Shown: positions 1 through 6,616 of the stretch, piece after piece
How positions within the stretch are numbered: position 1 is the stretch's first letter
How the letters are laid out: each line of letters begins with the position of its first letter
Source of the DNA: an uncultured Clostridia bacterium
Lineage (GTDB): Bacteria > Bacillota > Clostridia > TANB77 > CAG-508
Direction: 5' to 3'
NCBI GenBank assembly: GCA_944393755.1
Contig: CALYBF010000015.1
Coordinates: forward strand, 1-16,421
Length of the DNA stretch: 16,421 nt
The notes under the pieces: model-generated
The model's database searches: none
What the model was told of the DNA's origin: nothing
What the model saw: only the letters and a program-made list of their open reading frames with translations
Position numbers and translations under genes: made by a program

Positions 1-20
1 GATTTTTTTAGAATTCGTTA

Positions 21-47
21 AACATTTTTAATAAAACTTAAAATGTT
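21..47. terminator. Possible hairpin at the end of an off-window gene
   Basis: AACATTTT (21-28) and AAAATGTT (40-47) form an 8-bp AT-only stem with an 11-base loop. It could end a gene to the left of the window. The stem has no GC pairs and no clean T-run follows, so the call is weak. Nothing else is recognisable in positions 1-120. Confidence 0.2.
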
Positions 48-127
48 GTTATTTAGTAGTTTTCCTAGAATATCATTTAAAAATTCACAAATTATCACAT
101 AAAATCATAGTAATCTAACTAGATTTA

Positions 128-136
128 TGTTATAAT
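128..136 (+). promoter_or_regulatory. Extended -10 promoter for the Fic gene
   Basis: TGTTATAAT is a perfect TATAAT (131-136) with the TGn extension. At 17-bp spacing the -35 region reads TAGTAA, a poor match, so the promoter probably depends on the extended -10. A GAGGAGGA ribosome binding site follows at 153-160, eight bases before the ATG at 168. Confidence 0.6.
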
Positions 137-167
137 ATCTTTAGGTTATTTTGAGGAGGAACTTGAT

Positions 168-830
168 ATGAAAGATAAATATAATATAACAAAAGAACAA
201 AATATTTTTTTAGCTAAAAGGTGTATTGTTGATAGCATATGGAAAAGTTCTCATATCGAAGGAATAGACGTTACATATCCAGAAACTCAAAGAATATTTG
301 ACGGCGGAAATGTTGCTCGTCTTAGAATAGATGAAATTCAAACTATTAATAATTTAAAACATGCTTGGTTATTTGTTTTGAATTCTATTGATTCAGAAAA
401 TAATTTAAATTTACTAAAATCTATTAATAGTTTAGTTGGTAGTAACTTAATTGATAGACCAGGACAAATTAGAATTTATGAAGTTTCAATTGGCGGAACA
501 ACTTGGAAACCAGAATTACCTAGTGAAGATAAGACAAGTAAAAGTTTAGAGGAATTTAATAAAATTGAATGTATTACAGAAAGAGCCATTACTATCATGT
601 GCTATTTAATGAGAACACAATTCTTTACAGACGGAAATAAAAGAACAGCTATGTTATTTGCAAATAAAATAATGATACAAAATGGAAAAGGTATAATAAG
701 TATACCAGTTGATGAGGACATTGCATTTGGAGAAAAATTAACAAAGTATTATGAAACAAATGATATGGAAGATTTAAAACAATTTATATATGATAAATGT
801 ATTAGCGGAATTGTATTTCCCGATGAGTAA
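168..830 (+). CDS. Fic/DOC-fold protein lacking the catalytic histidine
   Basis: A 220-residue Fic-family protein. Fic enzymes usually transfer AMP or another nucleotide moiety to a hydroxyl of a target protein, using the histidine of HPFxxGN(G/K)R. Here the signature reads QFFTDGNKR (151-159): the anion-binding DGNKR is intact but glutamine replaces the histidine. An N-terminal SSHIEG (27-32) matches the (S/T)xxxE(G/N) inhibitory helix motif found in autoinhibited Fic proteins. The start is fixed by the strong ribosome binding site at 153-160. The gene stands alone with its own promoter; no antitoxin-like partner is visible. Seen: fold motifs and the His-to-Gln change. Known: the histidine is needed for AMPylation. 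Inferred: either a non-AMPylating Fic member that binds a nucleotide or uses other chemistry, or an inactive regulator. The family call is firm and the activity is unknown. Confidence 0.88.
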   Translation: MKDKYNITKEQNIFLAKRCIVDSIWKSSHIEGIDVTYPETQRIFDGGNVARLRIDEIQTINNLKHAWLFVLNSIDSENNLNLLKSINSLVGSNLIDRPGQIRIYEVSIGGTTWKPELPSEDKTSKSLEEFNKIECITERAITIMCYLMRTQFFTDGNKRTAMLFANKIMIQNGKGIISIPVDEDIAFGEKLTKYYETNDMEDLKQFIYDKCISGIVFPDE

Positions 831-860
831 TTAAAAACAGGATTTGAAAATATTACCCAC

Positions 861-920
861 TTCGTGGTTTGTATAATATGTGTCAAGTCCTGCTTCTTAT
901 ATTTGTTTTTTTGTTAAATT
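861..920 (-). pseudogene. Decayed fragment of a second cotJC copy
   Basis: Bases 861-910 align with 1362-1411 inside cotJC with only a handful of differences. Similarity continues past a short deletion to about 920. Read on the minus strand it encodes a degraded version of the QEAGLDAYYTDHGV segment of CotJC. The CAA codon before EAGLD has become TAA, and the glycine after the histidine is now glutamate. Outside this stretch similarity to cotJC is lost. It is a remnant of a partial tandem duplication or a recombination scar next to the Fic gene and has no coding capacity. A 64-codon plus-strand frame across it (880-1074) is spurious. Confidence 0.75.
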
Positions 921-1043
921 ATTTAGCTTTTTAAATTCTTCTTCATTTAATTTGTCTATCGATTTATTCTATTTTCAGGAATTCCCCTTAGAAATTCCAG
1001 AAAATATTTTTTTATTTATGAAAATTTTAAATTTAAAAATTAA

Positions 1044-1065
1044 AGCTCCTATAAAAATAGGAACT
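1044..1065 (-). terminator. Rho-independent terminator of cotJABC
   Basis: AGCTCCTAT (1044-1052) and ATAGGAACT (1057-1065) make a 9-bp stem, with one G-U pair in the minus-strand RNA, and a 4-base loop. On the minus strand it is followed by a T-rich tail. It starts six bases beyond the cotJC stop codon. Confidence 0.75.
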
Positions 1066-1070
1066 TTTTA

Positions 1071-1664
1071 TTAATCACATTTATTATTCATATAAAATTT
1101 TTTCATAGCAAGTTTGTCTTGTACTCCACGAAGTGCTTCTCCAAATCTTTGGAAGTGTACTACTTCTCTTTCTCTTAAATATCTTAATGGGTCTAATACA
1201 TCTGGATTATCTCTACATAAGTCAATTAATTTTTCATATACGGCTCGTGCTTTTTGTTCCGCAGCTAAATCTTCTTGAAGGTTTGCAATTGGATCTCCTT
1301 TTGTTGCAATATATGCTGCAGTAAATGGTACTCCTGCTGCAGATTGTGGATACACATCTACTCCGTGGTCTGTATAATATGCATCAAGTCCTGCTTCTTG
1401 TATTTGTTCTATTGTAGCATTTTTTGTTAATTGATGCACTATTGTTCCTACCATTTCAAGGTGTGCAAGTTCTTCTGTGCCAATGTCATTTAAAATTGCT
1501 TTTGCTTTTTGGTCAGGCATACCAAATCTTTGTGATAAATATCTTAGAGAAGCTGCAAGCTCACCATCAGGGCCACCATATTGAGAAATTATTACTTTAG
1601 CAAGTTTTGGGTCTGTACATTTAATATTAATTGGGTATTGTAACATTTTATTATAAGTCCACAT
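1071..1664 (-). CDS. cotJC: Spore coat protein CotJC, manganese-catalase family
   Basis: A 197-residue protein of the manganese catalase/CotJC family, a di-iron/di-manganese ferritin-like fold found in the inner spore coat. It starts MWTYNKMLQYP, the usual CotJC N-terminus. An in-frame extension of 13 codons upstream is rejected because a GGAGGAG ribosome binding site lies just before the ATG at 1664. Candidate metal ligands are E and H in GTEELAHLEMV, the glutamates of the QEDLAAEQKARAVYE helix, and EVVHFQRFGEAL near the C-terminus. It is the last gene of cotJABC, separated from cotJB by one base and followed by a terminator. In Bacillus the operon is expressed in the mother cell under sigma-E; the same timing is inferred here. 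Identity is secure; in-vivo catalase activity is not shown by sequence. Confidence 0.95.
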   Translation of the reverse strand: MWTYNKMLQYPINIKCTDPKLAKVIISQYGGPDGELAASLRYLSQRFGMPDQKAKAILNDIGTEELAHLEMVGTIVHQLTKNATIEQIQEAGLDAYYTDHGVDVYPQSAAGVPFTAAYIATKGDPIANLQEDLAAEQKARAVYEKLIDLCRDNPDVLDPLRYLREREVVHFQRFGEALRGVQDKLAMKKFYMNNKCD

Positions 1665-1665
1665 A

Positions 1666-1983
1666 TTATTTATCTCCTCCTTCCCAAGGCCAAGGCTCTT
1701 CAAGCCATCTCCACTTATTACAAGGGTAAGTTATAGTAAGCGGTCCATAAACCTTTTGATACATATCTCTTAAATTTTTTAATTCATTACAATATTTTTT
1801 ATGCAAGCAAAGTGCTTTTTTATCTTCTGGATGTGTATCTAAATATAAAGCAAGCTCATTAACAGCAAATTCATAACATCTAATATTTTGTAATAATTCT
1901 TCTTTTTTCTCACAATCAATTTTTCTTTCTTCGGCTTCACAGTCATTATTACAACAACAATTTCTATTTTCGTTTACGAACAT
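1666..1983 (-). CDS. cotJB: Spore coat protein CotJB
   Basis: A 105-residue CotJB family protein. The core, from EELLQNIRCYEFAVNELALY to the KVYGPLTITYP segment, matches the family; YLDTHPEDKKAL and the W-rich WRWLEEPWPWEGG tail are typical. The N-terminus is rich in cysteine and asparagine (CCCNNDC), which could support cross-linking in the coat. It overlaps the end of cotJA by 10 bases and stops one base before the cotJC start, indicating translational coupling. CotJB is required, with CotJA and CotJC, for assembly of the coat sub-layer in Bacillus. The biochemical role is unknown. Confidence 0.93.
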   Translation of the reverse strand: MFVNENRNCCCNNDCEAEERKIDCEKKEELLQNIRCYEFAVNELALYLDTHPEDKKALCLHKKYCNELKNLRDMYQKVYGPLTITYPCNKWRWLEEPWPWEGGDK

Positions 1984-2333
1984 TTATTACACCCCTTTCC
2001 AATAGTATTTGTTTTCCTTATAAAATTAATTTCTTCCATAGATTGACAAGGAACATAAGGACTAACTAATTCTGGAAATATAGTTCCCATTTTTAAACCT
2101 ACACAAGGTTTAAATGTCTTATCCATATATTGATAAGGAACATAACTTTGAGCTAACATTGGGTTATCAGGAAAAAGATTATATTCTTCATCAAAACCAC
2201 AAGAGCAACCATCATCATAATTTTCATATGAATTAACATTATCACATTTATTTTCTAATATATCATCTTGTAATTCACAAGAATTATTTTGATAGCTATT
2301 ATTCATACAATAACATTTTCTATTTCTAAACAT
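1974..2333 (-). CDS. cotJA: Spore coat protein CotJA
   Basis: A 119-residue CotJA family protein, first gene of the operon. The C-terminal half carries the family pattern: PDNPMLAQSYVPYQYMDKTF, then KMGTIFPELVSPYVPCQSME. The first 50 residues are low-complexity, rich in N, C, D and Y, and longer than in short CotJA proteins. A strong AAAGGAGGATG ribosome binding site precedes the ATG. The gene overlaps cotJB by 10 bases. A structural spore coat role is inferred from the family. Confidence 0.92.
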   Translation of the reverse strand: MFRNRKCYCMNNSYQNNSCELQDDILENKCDNVNSYENYDDGCSCGFDEEYNLFPDNPMLAQSYVPYQYMDKTFKPCVGLKMGTIFPELVSPYVPCQSMEEINFIRKTNTIGKGCNKCS

Positions 2334-2355
2334 TTTTCATCCTCCTTTTACTTAC

Positions 2356-2381
2356 ATTATATGAAGTAAAATTACAAATGA
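2356..2381 (-). promoter_or_regulatory. Sigma-E-like promoter of cotJABC
   Basis: On the minus strand CATATAAT (2363-2356) matches the sigma-E -10 consensus CATACAAT in 7 of 8 bases. TCATTT (2381-2376) lies 12 bases upstream and resembles the sigma-E -35. Mother-cell expression is what is known for cotJ in Bacillus. CATATAAT also contains TATAAT, so a sigma-A reading is possible. Confidence 0.45.
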
Positions 2382-2386
2382 CACAA

Positions 2387-2419
2387 AAAAAGATGTATTT
2401 AAACAAAGTACACCTTTTT
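2387..2419 (-). terminator. Terminator of the TetR/DUF308 operon
   Basis: AAAAAGATGTA (2387-2397) and TACACCTTTTT (2409-2419) form an 11-bp stem. On the minus strand it pairs fully if one G-U is allowed and runs into a T tract, whereas the plus-strand RNA has an A-C mismatch. It therefore serves the minus-strand gene ending at 2441. Confidence 0.65.
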
Positions 2420-2440
2420 ACATTATTATTTTACTTTTTT

Positions 2441-2974
2441 CTATTCTAAATAATTATCAACTTTTTTTATAAAAATAAAACTTTCTATAATATTAACTAT
2501 TCCATATACAAGAATTGCGATTCCTATTGTTTGCATAATTGCGCCTGAATTTACTAAAATATAAATTCCAACTCCAATTGTAGCAATTGAAAGTAATAAA
2601 GTTAAAAGCCATAATCTTGATTTGTAGTCTTTCCATACAATTGTTGTTTGTAAATTTAATATTCCACTATAAATTATCCATATTGCAATTAAAATTCTAA
2701 AAGCTGATAAAATTATATCTGCACAAAACATAATAATTATTCCAATTAAAATCATAACAACTGAAATTGCTATTAAATAATTGTCTTGCTTTCCATTTGA
2801 ATAGTAATCAATTATTTTCAATACTCCCATTACAATAAAAATTGCACCTAATAATATTGATATAACTGATACTATTGCTTCTGGTCTTGAAATAAGCATT
2901 ATTCCAAATATTATAAATATAAGAGAAATAATAATATCAGTCCAACCAGATTTTTTTAAAAACTTTTTCCACAT
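2441..2974 (-). CDS. DUF308 / HdeD-like integral membrane protein
   Basis: A 177-residue protein with six predicted membrane helices (about 11-29, 34-55, 66-83, 87-107, 119-140, 147-169). These are spaced as three repeats of the two-helix DUF308 unit, each with small-residue glycine motifs (IIFGIMLI, LLGAIFIVMG, ILIGIIIMF, GIAILVYGI). This is the architecture of HdeD-type proteins, which in enterobacteria are linked to acid stress; no activity is defined for clostridial members. It lies 72 bases downstream of a TetR gene on the same strand and shares its terminator. Repression by that regulator is likely. The ribosome binding site is weak (GATAGGT). Confidence 0.8.
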   Translation of the reverse strand: MWKKFLKKSGWTDIIISLIFIIFGIMLISRPEAIVSVISILLGAIFIVMGVLKIIDYYSNGKQDNYLIAISVVMILIGIIIMFCADIILSAFRILIAIWIIYSGILNLQTTIVWKDYKSRLWLLTLLLSIATIGVGIYILVNSGAIMQTIGIAILVYGIVNIIESFIFIKKVDNYLE

Positions 2975-3046
2975 ATTTTTTTACCTATCTTTCTTAAATT
3001 TACATATATAATATCAAAATATTTTATCTAAAACAAGCCCTTTTTA

Positions 3047-3646
3047 CTATTTTTCTATACCTTTTTTAATAATTTCTAATTCTTTTTCTAACATTTTTCT
3101 TCCTTCTTCTTTAGAAATTCTCTCTGAGAAAACTTCCACAGTTACAGACCTTACTATTGCAGTTAAGATTCTTATAAAATAATATAAATCTTCTTCTGAA
3201 TTTATTTTTAGGCTATCTTTATTTATATATTTTGTTAAAGATTCTTCTTTTTTTAAAATGTCTTTATTCTCAAATATATTTATATTATTTCTTCTAAGTT
3301 CTTCTAAAATATTTCTTGCAAGTCCTATATCAAAATTTAAAATAGTATCTTTTGTTCTATAATCATAAATTCTAAGTGCTGTTTCAAATATATCTCCATT
3401 TTTTTCTATTAATGCTTCATAAATTTTTTGATGTTCTAATAATATAAATTTATGAATTAGATATGTTACAGCATCTTCTTTGTCAACAAAATATTGGTAA
3501 AAACTCCCTCTTGGTATTTTTGCTTCATTTACTATGTTTGTTATTGATGCTTGCTCAAATGACCCCTTTCCAAATTCATGTATCAAAGCTGTTTCTACTC
3601 TTTTTCTCTTATCTTCTTTTAAATTAAAAAATGTTTTTGTTGGCAT
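3047..3646 (-). CDS. TetR/AcrR-family transcriptional regulator
   Basis: A 199-residue TetR-family repressor. The N-terminal helix-turn-helix is clear at about residues 34-53 (SITNIVNEAKIPRGSFYQYF), followed by the typical VDKEDAVTYLI start of the ligand-binding domain. The C-terminal domain is helical and unrecognised. Ribosome binding site GGAGAAA precedes the ATG. The upstream region carries a perfect inverted repeat and an extra half-site overlapping the promoter, which suggests autorepression and joint control of the downstream DUF308 gene. The inducer is unknown. Confidence 0.9.
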   Translation of the reverse strand: MPTKTFFNLKEDKRKRVETALIHEFGKGSFEQASITNIVNEAKIPRGSFYQYFVDKEDAVTYLIHKFILLEHQKIYEALIEKNGDIFETALRIYDYRTKDTILNFDIGLARNILEELRRNNINIFENKDILKKEESLTKYINKDSLKINSEEDLYYFIRILTAIVRSVTVEVFSERISKEEGRKMLEKELEIIKKGIEK

Positions 3647-3663
3647 TTCTATTTCTCCTTTTT

Positions 3664-3688
3664 ATGACGCTTTGTCATTTTTTGTCAT
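3664..3688. promoter_or_regulatory. Candidate TetR operator
   Basis: ATGACGCTTTGTCAT (3664-3678) is an inverted repeat of ATGAC and GTCAT around five bases. A third half-site, GTCAT, lies at 3684-3688 and overlaps the -10 box. The cluster sits between the -10 and the ribosome binding site of the TetR gene, where a bound repressor would block transcription. Confidence 0.65.
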
Positions 3689-3715
3689 TTTATAATAAAA
3701 CTTTGATTTTGTCAA
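3687..3715 (-). promoter_or_regulatory. Sigma-A promoter of the TetR gene
   Basis: On the minus strand a perfect TTGACA (3715-3710) is followed after 17 bases by TAAAAT (3692-3687). The -10 overlaps one ATGAC half-site, consistent with repression by operator occupancy. Confidence 0.75.
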
Positions 3716-3721
3716 GAAAAA

Positions 3722-3746
3722 AATAACACCTATTACAAGTGTTATT
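3722..3746 (-). terminator. Terminator of rpmF
   Basis: AATAACAC (3722-3729) and GTGTTATT (3739-3746) form a perfect 8-bp stem with a 9-base loop. On the minus strand it runs directly into a run of seven T. The stem overlaps the rpmF stop codon. Confidence 0.85.
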
Positions 3747-3937
3747 TATGCATTTTCATTTTCTTTTTTTGTAATTATTTCTTTTCCATCATAATATCCA
3801 CAATTTTTACAAACTCTATGTGGCATTATTGGTTCGTGGCAACGTGGGCATTGTGCCATTGTTGGTTGATCCTTTTTCCACATTGATCTTCTTTTATGTG
3901 TTCTTGCTTTTGACCATCTTCTTTTTGGTTGTGCCAT
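3746..3937 (-). CDS. rpmF: 50S ribosomal protein L32, zinc-binding form
   Basis: A 63-residue L32. The basic N-terminus MAQPKRRWSKARTHKRRS is diagnostic, and two CxxC knuckles (CPRC at 30-33, CKNC at 43-46) mark the zinc-binding form. It is part of the large ribosomal subunit. A strong GGAGGG ribosome binding site precedes it. In many Firmicutes rpmF follows the yceD (DUF177) gene; here no such gene is present upstream. rpmF has its own consensus promoter and terminator, making it monocistronic. Confidence 0.98.
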   Translation of the reverse strand: MAQPKRRWSKARTHKRRSMWKKDQPTMAQCPRCHEPIMPHRVCKNCGYYDGKEIITKKENENA

Positions 3938-4006
3938 TTTCTCTCCCTCCTTGCTAAAGATATATTATATATCTATTTCATTTACAAAATTATTAATCAC
4001 TATAAA

Positions 4007-4035
4007 ATTATACAAGTATTTTTCTTGTTTGTCAA
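4007..4035 (-). promoter_or_regulatory. Consensus sigma-A promoter of rpmF
   Basis: On the minus strand TTGACA (4035-4030), a 17-base spacer, and TATAAT (4012-4007): a perfect match in both boxes. Predicted transcription starts near 4000, giving an untranslated leader of about 60 bases. The -35 lies within a small inverted repeat, GTTTGTC-AA-GACAAAC (4027-4042), close to the end of the upstream gene. Confidence 0.88.
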
Positions 4036-4047
4036 GACAAACTTTCC

Positions 4048-4587
4048 TTATTTACAATATTTTTCATAATTTTTTCTAAGATTTTCTTTATTTAATGTAG
4101 AATTAAGTCCATTTTTAACTATTTCTTCTAATATTTCTGTAACAAAATTAGCAGTTTTTTCATTAATACGAATCTTTTCTTTTTCTTCTAGCCAATAATC
4201 TAGTTCATATTCATAAGTAAAATCTTTCTTTTTATATGTCATACCAGCTGCTAACTTATCACAAATCATTTCTACTGTATATTTATATGGGATAATTGGT
4301 GTTTTATCTGGTGCATTATCATCTATCCAATATTCTGCGTGATGTTTATTTCTTCCTTTATGATGAAGCCAAGCTTTGGAATATCCTTTATCTTTTTTCG
4401 CACCTGTAATTGGTGAATTTATACCTGTATAATATTTTACACTTTCAAAAAATTCAGTTGGAGAATATTTAGATAAATCGTGTACAAAACCTCTCCAAGG
4501 TTCTCCTGATTTTAGACATAATTTAAAAACTAACCATCTATGATATGTAATTGTCTTAAAATGTAGAAATATATTTTTTATTAACAT
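4048..4587 (-). CDS. DUF5662 family protein of unknown function
   Basis: A 179-residue protein that I match to DUF5662, a family common in gut Firmicutes. Two conserved histidine-rich blocks stand out: HDLSKYSPTEF (36-46) and AWLHHKGRNKHHAEYW (72-87). These suggest a metal-binding or hydrolase-like site, but no activity is established. A GTG codon six triplets upstream (4605) would extend the frame, but the GAAAGGAAG ribosome binding site sits inside that extension and points to the ATG at 4587. The gene diverges from the asparagine synthetase across about 105 bases. Confidence 0.75.
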   Translation of the reverse strand: MLIKNIFLHFKTITYHRWLVFKLCLKSGEPWRGFVHDLSKYSPTEFFESVKYYTGINSPITGAKKDKGYSKAWLHHKGRNKHHAEYWIDDNAPDKTPIIPYKYTVEMICDKLAAGMTYKKKDFTYEYELDYWLEEKEKIRINEKTANFVTEILEEIVKNGLNSTLNKENLRKNYEKYCK

Positions 4588-4692
4588 TTTTATTCTTCCT
4601 TTCACCTAATCTATATTACTATAAGTTTTTCCAAAAATCAAGAAATTTTTTTTGAGTTTTTACATAGAATAAAAATAATGGAGGTATTTATT

Positions 4693-6543
4693 ATGTGTGG
4701 TTTTGTTGGTTTTGCAAATTTAAAATCTAGAATTACAAAAGATAGAACGATTTTAGAAAATATGAATAATACATTATCTAAAAGAGGACCTGATGAAGAA
4801 GGTTATTATATTGATAAAAATGTTGCTTTAGCACATAAAAGACTAATTGTAATTGACCCTGAAGGTGGTAAACAACCAATGATAGAAAAATATTCATTTG
4901 GTACATATGTTATTGTATACAATGGTCAAATTTATAATACAAAAGAATTAAAAGAAGTTTTATTAGAGGATAATTTTAAAATTAATACTCGCTCAGATAC
5001 TGAAATACTTTTAAAATCTTATATTTATTATGGTAAAGATGTAATAAATCACTTAAATGGTATTTTTGCCTTTGCTATTTTTGATAGTTCTAAAAATGAA
5101 ATATTTTTAGCACGAGACCATTTTGGTGTTAAACCTTTATTTTATACTTTTTTTAATGATACTTTAATTTTTGCTTCTGAAATAAAGGCTTTATTTGAAT
5201 ATCCTGGTGTAGAAAAAATCTTAGATAAGCAAGGAATTTCTGAACTTTTTGGTATTGGTCCTGCACACACTCCACGGCACTACTATTTTTAAGGATATTT
5301 ATGAATTAAAACCTGCCCATTTTGCTGTTTTTAATTCTTCTGGTATTCATATAAAACGTTATTGGAAATTACAGTCTAAAGAACATACTGATAGTTTAGG
5401 TAAGACTTGTGAACATTTAAAATATTTATTAAATGACTCAATTACAAGACAACTTGTATCTGATATGCCACTTTGTACTTTTTTATCTGGCGGTCTAGAT
5501 TCAAGTATTATTACAAAATTTACTGCTGATTATTACAAGTCTAATGATTTACCTACCTTAAATACTTATTCTATTGATTATGTTGATAATGATAAAAATT
5601 TTGTTAAAAGTGATTTTCAACCAAATTCAGATACTTTCTATATAGATTTTATAAGCAAAAGACTTCGGAACTAATCATCACAAAATTGTAATAGATACAC
5701 CTGAGCTTGGTGAAAGTTTAGAAGATGCAATGATTGCTCGTGATATGCCTGGTATGGCAGATATAGATTCTTCACTTCTTCTTTTTTGTAAATATGTAAA
5801 GAAAGATATGACAGTAGCTTTAACTCGGTGAGTGTGCAGATGAGATTTTTGGTGGATATCCTTGGTTCTTCCGTGAAGACGCATTAAATAGTCAAACTTT
5901 TCCTTGGTCAATTTCTGTTGAAGAAAGACAACATTTATTAAATCCTTATATTAGTGAAAAAATTGATTTAAAAGGATATATAGATTATCGTTATAATGAG
6001 AGTTTATCTGAAGTAGAAATTTTAGATACTGACTCTTCCGAAACTGCTGAAAAAAGAAAAATTTCATATCTTACTTTGAATTGGTTTATGCAAACACTTC
6101 TTGATCGTTCTGATAGGATGGCTATGTATAATGGCTTTGAACTTAGAGTTCCATTTTGTGATTATAGACTTGCCGAATATGTATGGAATATACCTTGGGA
6201 GTGGAAAGCCTTAAAAGGTAGAGAAAAAGGACTCCTTCGTTATATTTGTAAAGATTTCTTACCTTCTGAAATTGTAGACAGAAAAAAATCTCCATATCCA
6301 AAAACTCATAACCCTACTTATTTAGCTAAGGTAAAATCTATTTTATATAAAATTATGGAAGATAAAAATGCTCCTATTAATAATTTATTAAATCGTAATT
6401 ATATTTTAGAAATACTAGAAACAGATGGTAAAGCCTTTACAAGACCGTGGTTTGGTCAGCTTATGCTTGGGCCACAATTAATCGCTTATCTAATTCAAGT
6501 AAATCAGTGGCTTGAAAGGTATGAGCCTAAAATTGAGTTATAA
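4693..6543 (+). CDS. asnB: Glutamine-dependent asparagine synthetase (AsnB type), three +1 recoding sites
   Basis: AsnB converts aspartate, glutamine and ATP to asparagine. The reading frame breaks three times, each time at CGG (5275, 5666, 5826). Omitting one C per site gives four segments (4693-5274, 5276-5665, 5667-5825, 5827-6540) and a complete 615-residue protein, the normal family length. The N-terminal glutaminase domain begins MCGF with the nucleophile Cys2, which requires the start at 4693 (ribosome binding site TGGAGG at 4679-4684) rather than the ATG at 4678. RGPDEEG, YNGQIYN and ARDHFGVKPL follow. The synthetase domain has the ATP loop SGGLDSS (265-271) and TGECADEIFGGY (377-388). 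All four segments are well conserved and show no decay, which argues for an active recoded gene, not a pseudogene. Without recoding the products end shortly after each CGG. A sequencing artefact remains the main alternative. Confidence 0.88.
5275..5277 (+). other. CGG recoding site 1 in asnB
   Basis: In frame the codons read CCA CGG CAC TAC and reach TAA within a few codons. Skipping the C gives CCA GGC ACT ACT, that is HTPGTTIFKDIYELKPAH. This is the conserved PG(x)xxIFK segment that links the glutaminase and synthetase domains. The glycine is residue 195. CCACGGC is not a homopolymer context. Confidence 0.8.
5666..5668 (+). other. CGG recoding site 2 in asnB
   Basis: The zero frame reads CTT CGG AAC TAA and stops. 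Skipping the C gives CTT GGA ACT AAT CAT CAC, that is RLGTNHHKIVI. This is the conserved LGTNHH motif after the ATP-pyrophosphatase core. The glycine is residue 325. Confidence 0.82.
5826..5828 (+). other. CGG recoding site 3 in asnB
   Basis: The zero frame reads ACT CGG TGA and stops at once. Skipping the C gives ACT GGT GAG TGT GCA GAT, that is LTGECADEIFGGY, the (S/T)GExADE active-site motif of asparagine synthetases. The glycine is residue 378 and is near-invariant in the family. Confidence 0.84.
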
Positions 6544-6610
6544 GAGGGTAACCCCTCTTATTAATTATTGGGTTTTCTAAAACCCAAAAACAAAGGCTAC
6601 ATATGTAGCC
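6541..6610. terminator. Three consecutive hairpins between converging genes
   Basis: Hairpin a is TAAGAGGG/CCCTCTTA (6541-6560), which includes the asnB stop codon. Hairpin b is TTGGGTTTT/AAAACCCAA (6568-6587). Hairpin c is the palindrome GGCTACATATGTAGCC (6595-6610). For plus-strand transcripts a and b can end asnB. For minus-strand transcripts c, followed by TTTGTTTTT, ends the glycosyltransferase gene and b provides a second stop. Confidence 0.7.
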
Positions 6611-6616
6611 CTTTAT

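Noticed and set aside
880..1074. 64-codon plus-strand frame
   Set aside because: It overlaps the decayed cotJC fragment and the cotJ terminator, has no ribosome binding site, and its translation is AT-driven low-complexity sequence.
4027..4042. GTTTGTC-AA-GACAAAC as terminator of the DUF5662 gene
   Set aside because: The minus-strand continuation lacks a T-run, and the repeat contains the rpmF -35 box. It is more likely part of the promoter.
5275..5277. CGG reassigned to another amino acid such as Trp or Gln
   Set aside because: A simple reassignment leaves the frame unchanged; here the frame must advance by one base for the downstream protein to be read.
5678..5911. 77-codon minus-strand frame within asnB
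   Set aside because: It is antisense to the conserved LGTNHH-TGECADE region of the synthetase domain.
4693..6543. asnB as a pseudogene or sequencing error
   Set aside because: All three breaks are the same CGG-to-GGN event at expected glycines, none sits in a long A or T run where indel errors concentrate, and all four segments keep full family conservation. Independent reads could still overturn this.
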